Source: Kribbella aluminosa
GTDB lineage: Bacteria; Actinomycetota; Actinomycetes; Propionibacteriales; Kribbellaceae
NCBI RefSeq assembly: GCF_017876295.1
Contig: NZ_JAGINT010000002.1
Location: 1,922,001-1,986,000 of the forward strand
Length of the DNA: 64,000 nt
Direction: 5' to 3'
Shown: positions 8,543 through 16,044 of the stretch, piece by piece
Layout of the letters: every line of letters starts with the position of its first letter
Position numbering within the stretch: the stretch's first letter is position 1
Made by a program: the position numbers and the translations under genes
Notes under the pieces: model-generated
Seen by the model: only the letters and a program-made list of their open reading frames with translations
Told to the model about the DNA's origin: nothing
Database searches by the model: none

Positions 8543-10699
8543 TCACGAGGTGAGCTTGTAGACGGTGGTGGTGCCTACGGTGGTGGCGGTGTAGTTGGAC
8601 TTGACCCAGGACTGGATCTCGCTGGCTGCGGAGGAGCCGCCGGGGCCGCCTTGGCCGCCGCCCTGGCCGCCGGAGATGTAGTATGTGATCTTGCCTTCGG
8701 CCACCCATTGCTTGAACTGGGTGAGGGTGGGGGCGTTGTCGGTGCCGCTGAAGCCGCCGATGGCGATGACGGACTTGCCGGTGGCCAGTTCGAGGGAGGC
8801 GGCGGACTGGGAGCCGCTGGTTGCGGCGGCCCAGGTGGTGGTGGTCTTCGAGAGAAGAGCCGTCAGTTCGCTGCTGGCTGAGGCGTCGCCGCCCATCCGA
8901 CCACCACCCATTTCCGCCCTCCCGGTCGACCCCGCCCCGGTGGATCCGGTCGAGCCAGTGGAACCCGTCGAGCCGGTCGATCCGGTGGAACCCGTGGATC
9001 CGGTCGACCCCGCCCCGGTGGATCCGGTGGATCCGGTCGATCCGGTGGAACCGGTGGATCCGGTCGAGCCCGCCCCAGTGGATCCGGTGGAGCCGGTGGA
9101 GCCGGGGTTGGTGTTGGAGGTGCCTGGGGGTGTGGTGCCGGTCGGCGGGGTGCCGCCGCCCGGGCCGCCCATTCCGCCGCCGCCCATTCCGCCGCCCATT
9201 GCGCTGGAGGTTGGGCCTGCGGTGGGGATGGAGCCGTTGTGGGGTTGGGCCGCGGTTGCGGCGGCGTAGGCCGTGCTGCCGAGGCCGAGGCCGAGGGATA
9301 CCGCGACGGCCAGTACGACGGCGGGTAGTGCCCGGCGGACGTGCCGTCCGAGGAGTAGCAGCAGGGTGGCCAGTACGCCGGTCGCCACGATCGCGTACTT
9401 CGCCCACGGCGCGAACGTCGGCGTACGGGTGAGCAGTACGTAGTCCCACACCACCGTCGGCAGGATCATTGCCGCCAGCAACCACCGCTGCTTCCGGCCG
9501 ATCCACACCCCCAGTCCGACCAGGCCGCCGATCGCCGGCGCCAGGGCGACCGCGTAGTACGGGTGAATCGTCCCGGTCATGAAGCTGAACACCGCGCCGG
9601 TGACCAGCAGCCAGCCGCCAAACAGCACGATCCCGGCGCGCAGCAGGTCGGTCCGCGACGCCCGCCGTGTCGCCCACAGTCCGCCGACCAGCGCGATCAG
9701 TGCCGCCGGCAACAACCACGAGATCTCGGTCCCGAACGCGGTACCGAACATCCGCGTGATCCCCGTACTCCCGCCGAACCCGGTGTTCCCGCCACCGCCA
9801 CCGCCACCGCCACCGCCGCCGCCGTTCCCGGACCCGCCCAGCAACCGCCCCAGCCCGTTGTACCCGAGCGCCAGCTCCAGCAGTGAATTGTTGGTCGACC
9901 CGCCGATGTACGGCCGACTCGACGCCGGCCACAGCTCCACGAGCGCGACGTACCAGCCAGCACTCACGAGCACCGCACCGAACGCCCCGACCAGATGCAG
10001 CAACCGCTTCCGCAGCGACGTCGGCGCCGCGATCAGGTACACCAGCCCGAACGCCGGCAGTACCAGGAACGCCTGCCCCATCTTCGTCAAGAAGGCGAAC
10101 CCGATCGCCGCCCCCGCCAGCATCAACCAGCGGGCCGACGCCTTCTCCAGCGCCCGTACGACGAAGTACGCCGCGGCTACCAGCAACAGCACCAGCAACG
10201 CGTCCGGGTTGTTGAAGCGGAACATCAGTACGGCGACCGGAGTCAACGCGAGCGCACTACCGGCGATCAACCCGGCAACCGGCCCGGCCACCCGCTTGCC
10301 GGTCAGGTAGAGCAGCCCGACCGCGGCGATCCCCATGAACGCCTGCGGTGCGAGCACTGTGAAGCTGTTGAACCCGAACGCCCTCGCGAACGCCGTCGCC
10401 ACCCACAACGCGCCCGGCGGCTTGTCGACGGTGATCGCGTTCCCGGAGTCGAGGGACCCGAAAAGCCAGGCCTTCCAGCTCTGCGTCCCGGCCTGTACGG
10501 CGGCGGCGTAGAAGCTGTTCCCGTACCCGGACGCGGTCAGGTTCCACAGGTACAGGAACGCCGTACCGATGAGCATCGCCAGCGCGGCCGGCCGGACGTA
10601 CGCCGACTGCCCGGACGGTCCGCGCACCAGCCGTCGCAGCCTGCCTGGTGGTTGCACCGGGGTCTGAGGTTCCGAAGGGCGGTCGAGCAGCGTCGTCAT
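8543..10699 (-). CDS. GT39 (ArnT/PMT-like) polytopic membrane glycosyltransferase
   Basis: A 718-residue protein that probably transfers a sugar from a polyprenyl-phosphate donor to an acceptor on the outer face of the membrane. The first extracytoplasmic loop carries SFYAAAVQAGTQSWKAW and ITVDKPPGALW, characteristic of the ArnT-like PMT_2 family. About eleven to thirteen hydrophobic segments follow. Unusual: a run of about 12 Gly near residues 288-302, and about 55 residues of (GST)n with GAG breaks near residues 530-590, before a soluble C-terminal domain ending in TTTVYKLTS. Start chosen at 10699 (ATG), since GGAG lies 6 nt upstream; the ATG at 10705 abuts that site. Confidence 0.85.
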   Translation of the reverse strand: MTTLLDRPSEPQTPVQPPGRLRRLVRGPSGQSAYVRPAALAMLIGTAFLYLWNLTASGYGNSFYAAAVQAGTQSWKAWLFGSLDSGNAITVDKPPGALWVATAFARAFGFNSFTVLAPQAFMGIAAVGLLYLTGKRVAGPVAGLIAGSALALTPVAVLMFRFNNPDALLVLLLVAAAYFVVRALEKASARWLMLAGAAIGFAFLTKMGQAFLVLPAFGLVYLIAAPTSLRKRLLHLVGAFGAVLVSAGWYVALVELWPASSRPYIGGSTNNSLLELALGYNGLGRLLGGSGNGGGGGGGGGGGGNTGFGGSTGITRMFGTAFGTEISWLLPAALIALVGGLWATRRASRTDLLRAGIVLFGGWLLVTGAVFSFMTGTIHPYYAVALAPAIGGLVGLGVWIGRKQRWLLAAMILPTVVWDYVLLTRTPTFAPWAKYAIVATGVLATLLLLLGRHVRRALPAVVLAVAVSLGLGLGSTAYAAATAAQPHNGSIPTAGPTSSAMGGGMGGGGMGGPGGGTPPTGTTPPGTSNTNPGSTGSTGSTGAGSTGSTGSTGSTGSTGSTGAGSTGSTGSTGSTGSTGSTGSTGSTGAGSTGRAEMGGGRMGGDASASSELTALLSKTTTTWAAATSGSQSAASLELATGKSVIAIGGFSGTDNAPTLTQFKQWVAEGKITYYISGGQGGGQGGPGGSSAASEIQSWVKSNYTATTVGTTTVYKLTS

Positions 10700-10829
10700 G
10701 ATCATCTCCAGTTCGCGGGACGGGCTTCCACTGACGACGGTGCCAACTGGGCCTCCGACGACCCTGGGCGGAGCCTGGGAGGTCCCTGTGAGCCGGGAAT
10801 ACACCTGCTCTTGCCGCGGTTCGACCAGA

Positions 10830-10847
10830 TAGTTTATTCTTGAACTA
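10830..10847. promoter_or_regulatory. Operator-like inverted repeat upstream of pirin gene
   Basis: TAGTTTATTCTTGAACTA is an inverted repeat (TAGTT / AACTA, 8-nt spacer) in a locally AT-rich patch 22 nt before the pirin start. It resembles MarR-family operators, which often control pirin and DoxX genes in actinobacteria; no MarR gene is adjacent, so the regulator is inferred only by type. Confidence 0.5.
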
Positions 10848-10869
10848 CCAACCGAACGAGGAGCGCGCC

Positions 10870-11859
10870 ATGCCCGCCGTGACCGTCAGCGACATCACAG
10901 TCCTGCCCCGGATCAGCCCGCAGGACCCGGCCGTCGTGCGTGAGCGTCCCGTGAAGTCTGTGACGTCCGCGCCGAGCGGCTACGAAGGGGAGGGCTTCCC
11001 GGTACGGCGTGCCTTCGCGGGTGTCGATCTCCGTGACCTGGACCCGTTCATCCACATGGACCAGATGGGCGAGGTCGAGTACGCGCCGGGCGAGCCGAAG
11101 GGCACCCCGTGGCACCCGCACCGCGGCTTCGAGACCGTCACCTACATGCTCGACGGGATCATGGAGCACCAGGACTCCAACGGCGGTGGCGGCGTGATCT
11201 CCAACGGCGACACCCAGTGGATGACGGCCGGCAGCGGCCTGCTGCACATCGAGACGCCGCCCGAGCAGCTCGTGGTCAGCGGCGGCCTGTTCCACGGCAT
11301 CCAGCTCTGGGTGAACCTGCCGAAGGCGCTCAAGTGGGCCCCGCCGCGCTACCAGGACATCCGCGGCGGCGACTCGGCCCTGCTCAGTACGCCGGACGGC
11401 GGCTCGCTGGTCCGCGTGATCGCCGGCTCGGTCGACGGCCACGACGGTCCCGGTACGACGCACACCCCGATCACGCTGGTACACGCCACGGTCAGCCCGG
11501 GCGCGGAGCTGGTGTTGCCGTGGCAGCCGGACTACAACGCGCTCGTCTACGTGCTGGCCGGTCAAGGTACGGTCGGCTCCGAGCGGCGCCCGGTCCGCAA
11601 GGGCCAGCTGGCCGTCTTCGGCGCCGGCGACGTCATCCGTACGGCGGCGAGCACCTCGCAGCCGCAGGCCGAGCCGAACCTCGACGTCCTGGTGATCGGC
11701 GGTCGCCCGATCCGCGAGCCGGTCGCGATGGCCGGGCCGTTCGTGATGAACACCCGCGCCGAGGTCATCCAGGCGTTCGAGGACTTCCAGGCCGGCAAGC
11801 TCGGCACGATCCCCGCGGTGCACGGCGCCCCGACGGAGCTCCGCAGTACCGAAAACTAA
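10870..11859 (+). CDS. Pirin family protein (bicupin)
   Basis: A 329-residue two-cupin protein. The N-terminal cupin shows the pirin metal site: HPHRGFETVTYMLDG (about residues 79-93), then the later Glu/His in GLLHIETP. The C-terminal pirin domain contains LPWQPDYNALVYVLAG. Some pirins are quercetin 2,3-dioxygenases and others redox-linked cofactors; the substrate here is unknown. I start at ATG 10870, with GAGGAG 6-7 nt upstream, rather than at 10840. The 3' end overlaps the cupin gene by 4 nt, convergent. Confidence 0.92.
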   Translation: MPAVTVSDITVLPRISPQDPAVVRERPVKSVTSAPSGYEGEGFPVRRAFAGVDLRDLDPFIHMDQMGEVEYAPGEPKGTPWHPHRGFETVTYMLDGIMEHQDSNGGGGVISNGDTQWMTAGSGLLHIETPPEQLVVSGGLFHGIQLWVNLPKALKWAPPRYQDIRGGDSALLSTPDGGSLVRVIAGSVDGHDGPGTTHTPITLVHATVSPGAELVLPWQPDYNALVYVLAGQGTVGSERRPVRKGQLAVFGAGDVIRTAASTSQPQAEPNLDVLVIGGRPIREPVAMAGPFVMNTRAEVIQAFEDFQAGKLGTIPAVHGAPTELRSTEN

Positions 11860-12167
11860 CCCTCGGGGTAGAACAGGAACAACGTGCAGCCCGCGACTGA
11901 TTGCGGGATGTGCGACGACCCGGCCGGGGCGTGGATGAACGAACCGGCCGCGTAGTCGCGTTCACCGTCGTTGAAGACGCCGTCGACGACGAACACCTCC
12001 TCCGGGCCGGGTTCGTGCACGTCGATGCCCTCCCAGGTCGAGCCTGGCTCCATCTGCAGGACGAACGCCTTCGCGACGGCACCGGACCACAGCGGCCGGA
12101 GCCGGATGCCGGGGAACAGTTCACGGACCGGCGCGTCGTCGACCGATGCCCACTCGTATTTCTCCAT
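11856..12167 (-). CDS. Cupin domain protein (small, anti-ECF ChrR-like)
   Basis: A 103-residue single cupin. The barrel includes EGIDVHEPGPEEVFVVDGVFNDGERDYAAGSFIHAPAGSSH, with metal-ligand candidates His, Glu and a later His. This arrangement resembles the ChrR-type cupin family, but no sigma factor is adjacent. The ATG at 12167 has CAGGAT 6 nt upstream, so it may be leaderless. It is divergent from a GlxA-type regulator, with 71 nt between the start codons, suggesting joint control. Confidence 0.85.
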   Translation of the reverse strand: MEKYEWASVDDAPVRELFPGIRLRPLWSGAVAKAFVLQMEPGSTWEGIDVHEPGPEEVFVVDGVFNDGERDYAAGSFIHAPAGSSHIPQSVAGCTLFLFYPEG

Positions 12168-12238
12168 GTCTTGATCCTGGCGTTGTCCACAGCCCGATAC
12201 CCAGTGTCCGGATAGTCCCGAGCAGGTACTTTTCTGCC

Positions 12239-13213
12239 ATGCCCTCTTCCGCCGTGCACCGCGTCGTCGCGCTGGTCACCGCTCCGCAGGCGAGTTTCGA
12301 GTTCGGCTGTGCGGCGGTGGTGTTCCGGGATCCGCCGTACCGGTTATCGGTCTGCACGGAGGTGCCGGGGAACGTGCGGACTGCCGAGGGGTTCGACATG
12401 GTGGTCGGGCCGGGGCTGCGGGCGCTCGACCGGGCCGACACGATCGTCGTACCGGGCTGGTTGCCGATCAACCGGGAACCGTCGGACGCGGTCCTGCGCG
12501 CGCTGAGGCGGGCGCATCGGCGCGGCGCGCGGTTGGTGAGTATCTGTTCCGGGGCGTATCTGCTGGCCGCTACCGGGCTGCTCGACGGGCGGCGGGTGGC
12601 CACGCACTGGCGGTATGCCGAGGAGTTGCAGCGGCGGTTTCCGAAGGTGCAGGTGGATGCGGAGGTGCTGTACGTCGATCACGGGGACGTGGCGAGCAGC
12701 GGCGGGTCGGGGACCGGGATCGATCTTTGTCTGCAGCTGGTGCGGAGAGATCTGGGGGCGGGGTACGCCGCACGGGTCGCGCGGCGGATGGTGATGCCGC
12801 CGCATCGCGAAGGGGGTCAGACGCAGTACCGCTCCGAAGGCCCAGAACTCGAACGTGAGGAGCGCGGGGCGCCGGGGCGGGGCGCTGGTGGTGAGTCGTT
12901 GGCGGTGGTGTTGGAGTGGGCGGCCGAGAGGCTGGGGGAGGAGTTGACTGTCGACGACCTGGCGCGGCGGGGGAGTGTGTCGCAGCGGACGTTGGCCCGG
13001 CGGTTCGGGGAGCAGTTGGGGGTGTCGCCGGGGCAGTGGTTGCTGGCGCAGCGGATTGCCAGAACACGTGTTCTGCTGGAGGAAACGGAGCTTTCCGTGG
13101 AGGCGATCGCCGCACGCGTGGGGCTCTCGTCGGCGACGAACCTGCGGCGCCGGTTCCGGGCGGCGCTGCAGACCACGCCGAGTGCGTACCGCCGGGCGTA
13201 TCAGGGCAGGTAG
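12239..13213 (+). CDS. GlxA family transcriptional regulator (DJ-1/PfpI + AraC HTH)
   Basis: A 324-residue cytoplasmic regulator. The N-terminal DJ-1/PfpI-like domain shows DTIVVPGWLP and the nucleophile-elbow-like SICSGAYLLAATGLLDGR, followed by ATHWRYAEELQRRFP. The C-terminal AraC double helix-turn-helix is near residues 225-324 (LTVDDLARRGSVSQRTLARRF...ARVGLSSATNLRRRFRAAL). Start chosen at ATG 12239, with TACTTT 6 nt upstream (leaderless); the longer frame from 12146 would overlap the cupin promoter. The divergent cupin gene is the likeliest target. Confidence 0.92.
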   Translation: MPSSAVHRVVALVTAPQASFEFGCAAVVFRDPPYRLSVCTEVPGNVRTAEGFDMVVGPGLRALDRADTIVVPGWLPINREPSDAVLRALRRAHRRGARLVSICSGAYLLAATGLLDGRRVATHWRYAEELQRRFPKVQVDAEVLYVDHGDVASSGGSGTGIDLCLQLVRRDLGAGYAARVARRMVMPPHREGGQTQYRSEGPELEREERGAPGRGAGGESLAVVLEWAAERLGEELTVDDLARRGSVSQRTLARRFGEQLGVSPGQWLLAQRIARTRVLLEETELSVEAIAARVGLSSATNLRRRFRAALQTTPSAYRRAYQGR

Positions 13214-13842
13214 TCGTCGCTGTCGTCGAGCGTGATGTAGTGCTCGATCCGCGGGTCGTCCGGATCGCCGCCGGACAACTCCACGAACCGCCGCGCCGCC
13301 GGGAGTCCGCCGTACTGCGGATTCAGCCCGCCGCGCAGGCTCTTGAACATCAGCGCCAGGTCGACGTACCGATCGCCGGCCCCGAGCCGGCTGACATCCA
13401 GTACGCCGCTGAACTGCAGCGTCGACGGGTCGACGAACACGTTCGGCGCCGCGTAGTCCCCGTGCGTCACCGCGTCCCCCGCACCGGGGAACGGCGACCG
13501 GAACGGGCACCCGGTCAGCGAATCCAGCGCCCGCCGCCCCTCAGCGATCGCCGCCAGCACCGCAGGCCGATCGCGAGCCGCCCATGGCTGCGACGCGTCC
13601 CGCCCCGCCAGCTCCGCCGTCAGCAACCAGTTGTTGCCTCGATCAACGATCCGCGGACACGGAAACCCGGCCGCCCACAGCCAGGCCAGCCGATCGCCCT
13701 CCGCGTCGACGCCCTGACCGGTCTTGTAGTACAGCCGTTCCGACGACCGCTCCAGCCGAACGACGGTCGCCGACGAGTGTCCGAGCTGAACCACGGAGCC
13801 GTCGTCGGCACCGAACCGGTCCAGGAGCGCAGCGATGTCCAC
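13201..13842 (-). CDS. APH(3')-like phosphotransferase, internally short
   Basis: A 213-residue protein of the aminoglycoside phosphotransferase/kinase fold. The catalytic loop VTHGDYAAPNVFVD has the Asp and Asn, and GVLDVSRLGAGDRYVDLAL carries the Mg-binding Asp and matches the APH(3') signature. The N lobe has the ATP-site Lys in RLYYKTGQG. It is about 45-50 residues shorter than APH(3') enzymes, the gap falling between GCPF and the catalytic loop, where those enzymes have a helical insert. Substrate unknown. GTG start with TAGTCT 7 nt upstream (leaderless). It overlaps the preceding regulator by 13 nt, convergent. Confidence 0.85.
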   Translation of the reverse strand: MDIAALLDRFGADDGSVVQLGHSSATVVRLERSSERLYYKTGQGVDAEGDRLAWLWAAGFPCPRIVDRGNNWLLTAELAGRDASQPWAARDRPAVLAAIAEGRRALDSLTGCPFRSPFPGAGDAVTHGDYAAPNVFVDPSTLQFSGVLDVSRLGAGDRYVDLALMFKSLRGGLNPQYGGLPAARRFVELSGGDPDDPRIEHYITLDDSDDYLP

Positions 13843-13888
13843 GCACCGCAGACTACTGACTGGCCCCCGTCAGCGGCATCCTGAGGGG

Positions 13889-15130
13889 ATGACGATGGAC
13901 AGTACGGTCGACTGCCCGCAGTGCAGCCGGCCGTTGCCGACCGATCGACGGTACGCCGTCTGGTGCCGGCACTGTGAGTGGAACCTGGAGCCGGCACCCG
14001 CCGCGCAGGAACCCGCCTGGCAGCTCGACCGGGAGCGCAAACTCGCGGACGCCCTCACCGAGCGCCCCGCAGCCGGTCCGGAGCGCTCGCTCGGCGCGTT
14101 CCTGCTCTCGCTGCCGGTCCTGCTCGTGCCACTGCCCGGGCTGCTCGGTGGGATCGCCCTGCTCGCGTTCTACCGCCCGCTGTGGTTCGCCGCGCCGTTC
14201 GCCGCGGTCCTGTTCGTCCTCACCGCGGTCTTCCGCCCGCGCATCACCCGTCTTCCGGACAGCGCCCGGCCGGTGAGCAGAGCGGAGGCGCCGCAGTTGT
14301 ACGACGTACTCGACCGCCTCGCCGCGCAGACCGGGTCGCCGAAGCTGGAGTACGTCGTCGTCACCGTCGACGAGCGCATCGCGATCGACCGCATCGGTTG
14401 GCGGTACCGCCGTACGCTCCGCATCGGCCTCCCCTCCTGGTCCGTACTCGGCCCACAGGAGCGGTACGCCGCCCTCGCCCACGCCCTGTACGACGACCAG
14501 CGCGGCGTCCACGACCGCGTCCTCGGGGCCGCCCAGCACATCATCGGCGAACTCGCGGCGACCGTGACGCCGGGCAGGCTCGACTCGGCCGGGTCGGGGC
14601 GGATCCACCACAGGGAAGGCGTCGTCACGATCCAGCAGGGCAGCGACGACCAGATCCTGCACAGCTGGCTGGTCAAGCTCTCGAACGCGGTCCTCGGCCC
14701 GCCGATCCGCTGGTACTGGCGGCTGCTCCACCGCCTCGACCTGGCCGGTCGGCAGCGGCGTGAGTACCGCATCGACCGCCGGGTGGCCGAGCACGTCGGC
14801 TCGGAGCCGGCCGCCGCCTCTCTCGAACGCGTGCTGCTCGCTGGCATCTGTGTCCGCGCCGCCGAACGCGTCGTCCGGTTCGATCGTGCGCGCGACCCGC
14901 TCGACACGTTGCGGCGTACCGCTGCCGAGATCCCCGAGCACGAGTTCGCGCGACTGGTGCGGGTCGACCGGGCGCAGAACGGGCGTAGCGACGCGGAGCA
15001 TCCGCCCACCTGGCAGCGGACGCGCCTGCTGCGCGCGCACCCGACGCCGACGACCACCGTGTTCGCGCCGTCCAACGACGACGAGCTCGCCAAGGCCGCA
15101 CGGGCTGCCCTGGCTGCGCTCCACGACTGA
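13889..15130 (+). CDS. Zinc-ribbon membrane protein with degenerate M48-like domain
   Basis: A 413-residue protein. N-terminal zinc ribbon CPQC...CRHC (residues 8-31), then two hydrophobic segments (LLSLPVLLVPLPGLLGGIALL and WFAAPFAAVLFVLTAVF). The following region (SRAEAPQLYDVLDRLAAQTG ... ERIAIDRIGWRYRRTLRIG) resembles the M48/HtpX peptidase fold. Where HExxH should be it has ALAHALYDDQRG, lacking the catalytic Glu and second His, so it is probably not a protease. This is my reading of a weak likeness. Start chosen at ATG 13889; a -10-like CATCCT and a GAGGGG both precede it. Divergent from the phosphotransferase. Confidence 0.7.
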   Translation: MTMDSTVDCPQCSRPLPTDRRYAVWCRHCEWNLEPAPAAQEPAWQLDRERKLADALTERPAAGPERSLGAFLLSLPVLLVPLPGLLGGIALLAFYRPLWFAAPFAAVLFVLTAVFRPRITRLPDSARPVSRAEAPQLYDVLDRLAAQTGSPKLEYVVVTVDERIAIDRIGWRYRRTLRIGLPSWSVLGPQERYAALAHALYDDQRGVHDRVLGAAQHIIGELAATVTPGRLDSAGSGRIHHREGVVTIQQGSDDQILHSWLVKLSNAVLGPPIRWYWRLLHRLDLAGRQRREYRIDRRVAEHVGSEPAAASLERVLLAGICVRAAERVVRFDRARDPLDTLRRTAAEIPEHEFARLVRVDRAQNGRSDAEHPPTWQRTRLLRAHPTPTTTVFAPSNDDELAKAARAALAALHD

Positions 15131-15173
15131 CGAGATCCGGCAGTCGTCCAGCGTCAGCACCCGGGTGCACGGA

Positions 15174-15179
15174 TAGGGT
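15174..15179 (+). promoter_or_regulatory. -10 element of leaderless promoter
   Basis: TAGGGT lies 7 nt before the ATG of the solute-binding-like gene at 15187, with no Shine-Dalgarno site. Confidence 0.5.
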
Positions 15180-15186
15180 CGCCGGT

Positions 15187-15891
15187 ATGACGACTGTTGC
15201 CGCCGACCTCGCGCCCACCGGTGTCCTGCGCGCGTCCATCAACCTCGGCAACCCGGTGCTCGCGCAGGGTACGCCGGACGCGCCGGCCGGGATCACCGTC
15301 GACATCGCGCGGGAGCTGGCGAAACGCCTCGAGCTGCCGCTGGAGCTGGTCTGCTTCGACGCGGCCCGGAAGTCGTTCGAGGCGCTGACCACCGGGCAGG
15401 CGGACATCTGTTTCCTCGCGATCGAGCCGGCTCGCGCGGCCGAGGTGGCCTTCACCGCGCCGTACGTCGTGATCGAGGGCGTCTTCGCCGTACTGCGGGA
15501 CTCGGCGCTGACCACGGTCGCCGAGGTGGACGCGCCGGGCGTGCGGATCGGCGTGAAGCAGGGCTCGGCGTACGACCTCTACCTGACCCGGACGGTGCAG
15601 CACGCGACGATCGTCCGGGGCGCCGACGGCGTCGACGTATTCCGCGCCGACGGGCTCGACGTCGCGGCCGGGATCCGGCAGCCGATCACGCGGTACGTCG
15701 CCGAGCACCCGGACCTCCGGCTGATCGACGAGCGGTTCATGCAGATCCAGCAGGCCGTCGGTACGACGAAGGACAAGAACGAGCAGACGGTCGCCTACCT
15801 CCGTGACCTGGTCGAGGAACTGAAGGCGGACGGCTTCGTCGAGGCCTCCCTCACCTCCGCCGGGCAGTCCGGCTCACTGGTCGCCCCCTGA
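15187..15891 (+). CDS. Solute-binding protein family 3-like protein without signal peptide
   Basis: A 234-residue periplasmic-binding-protein fold of the amino-acid type: GVLRASINLGNPVLAQ, ITVDIARELAKRLELPLELV, QADICFLAIEPARAAEVAFTAPYVVIEGVFAV and GIGVKQGSAYDLYL-type segments. No signal peptide or lipobox precedes the domain, and no permease or ATPase genes are adjacent, so it may act in the cytoplasm as a ligand-binding protein. A 7-bp-stem hairpin follows the stop. Confidence 0.85.
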   Translation: MTTVAADLAPTGVLRASINLGNPVLAQGTPDAPAGITVDIARELAKRLELPLELVCFDAARKSFEALTTGQADICFLAIEPARAAEVAFTAPYVVIEGVFAVLRDSALTTVAEVDAPGVRIGVKQGSAYDLYLTRTVQHATIVRGADGVDVFRADGLDVAAGIRQPITRYVAEHPDLRLIDERFMQIQQAVGTTKDKNEQTVAYLRDLVEELKADGFVEASLTSAGQSGSLVAP

Positions 15892-15906
15892 CATAAAGTA
15901 GTCAGG

Positions 15907-15934
15907 CAGGAACCTGCCGTGGCAGGTGTTCCTG
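15907..15934 (+). terminator. Hairpin after the solute-binding-like gene / in subtilase leader
   Basis: CAGGA-ACCTGCC (15907-15918) pairs with GGCAGGT and then TCCTG (15921-15934), with a 2-nt loop and a small bulge. It is followed by GGCAACCTTTCG. It starts 15 nt after the preceding stop. It could be that gene's terminator or part of a structured leader for the subtilase. Confidence 0.45.
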
Positions 15935-15984
15935 GCAACCTTTCGCCCGGTCCCGGACATCTACCGGTGAGTGGCCGCCCAACT

Positions 15985-15999
15985 CCACTCCGTGAGTGG
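15985..15999 (+). promoter_or_regulatory. Hairpin in the subtilase 5' region
   Basis: CCACTC-CGT-GAGTGG is a perfect 6-bp stem with a 3-nt loop, 45 nt before the subtilase start. An extra GAGTGG copy lies at 15969-15974, allowing an alternative pairing. Confidence 0.4.
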
Positions 16000-16044
16000 T
16001 CTGGTGCGGTCCGATGTGAGGTCATCGATCGGGAGGGACTCATC

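Noticed and set aside
12183..12191. DnaA box TTGTCCACA as a sign of a replication origin
   Set aside because: Single site in a divergent promoter; no cluster of boxes and no dnaA/dnaN nearby.
15892..15950. SAM riboswitch before the subtilase
   Set aside because: Only GGCAACC matches; the other conserved segments and a related gene function are missing.
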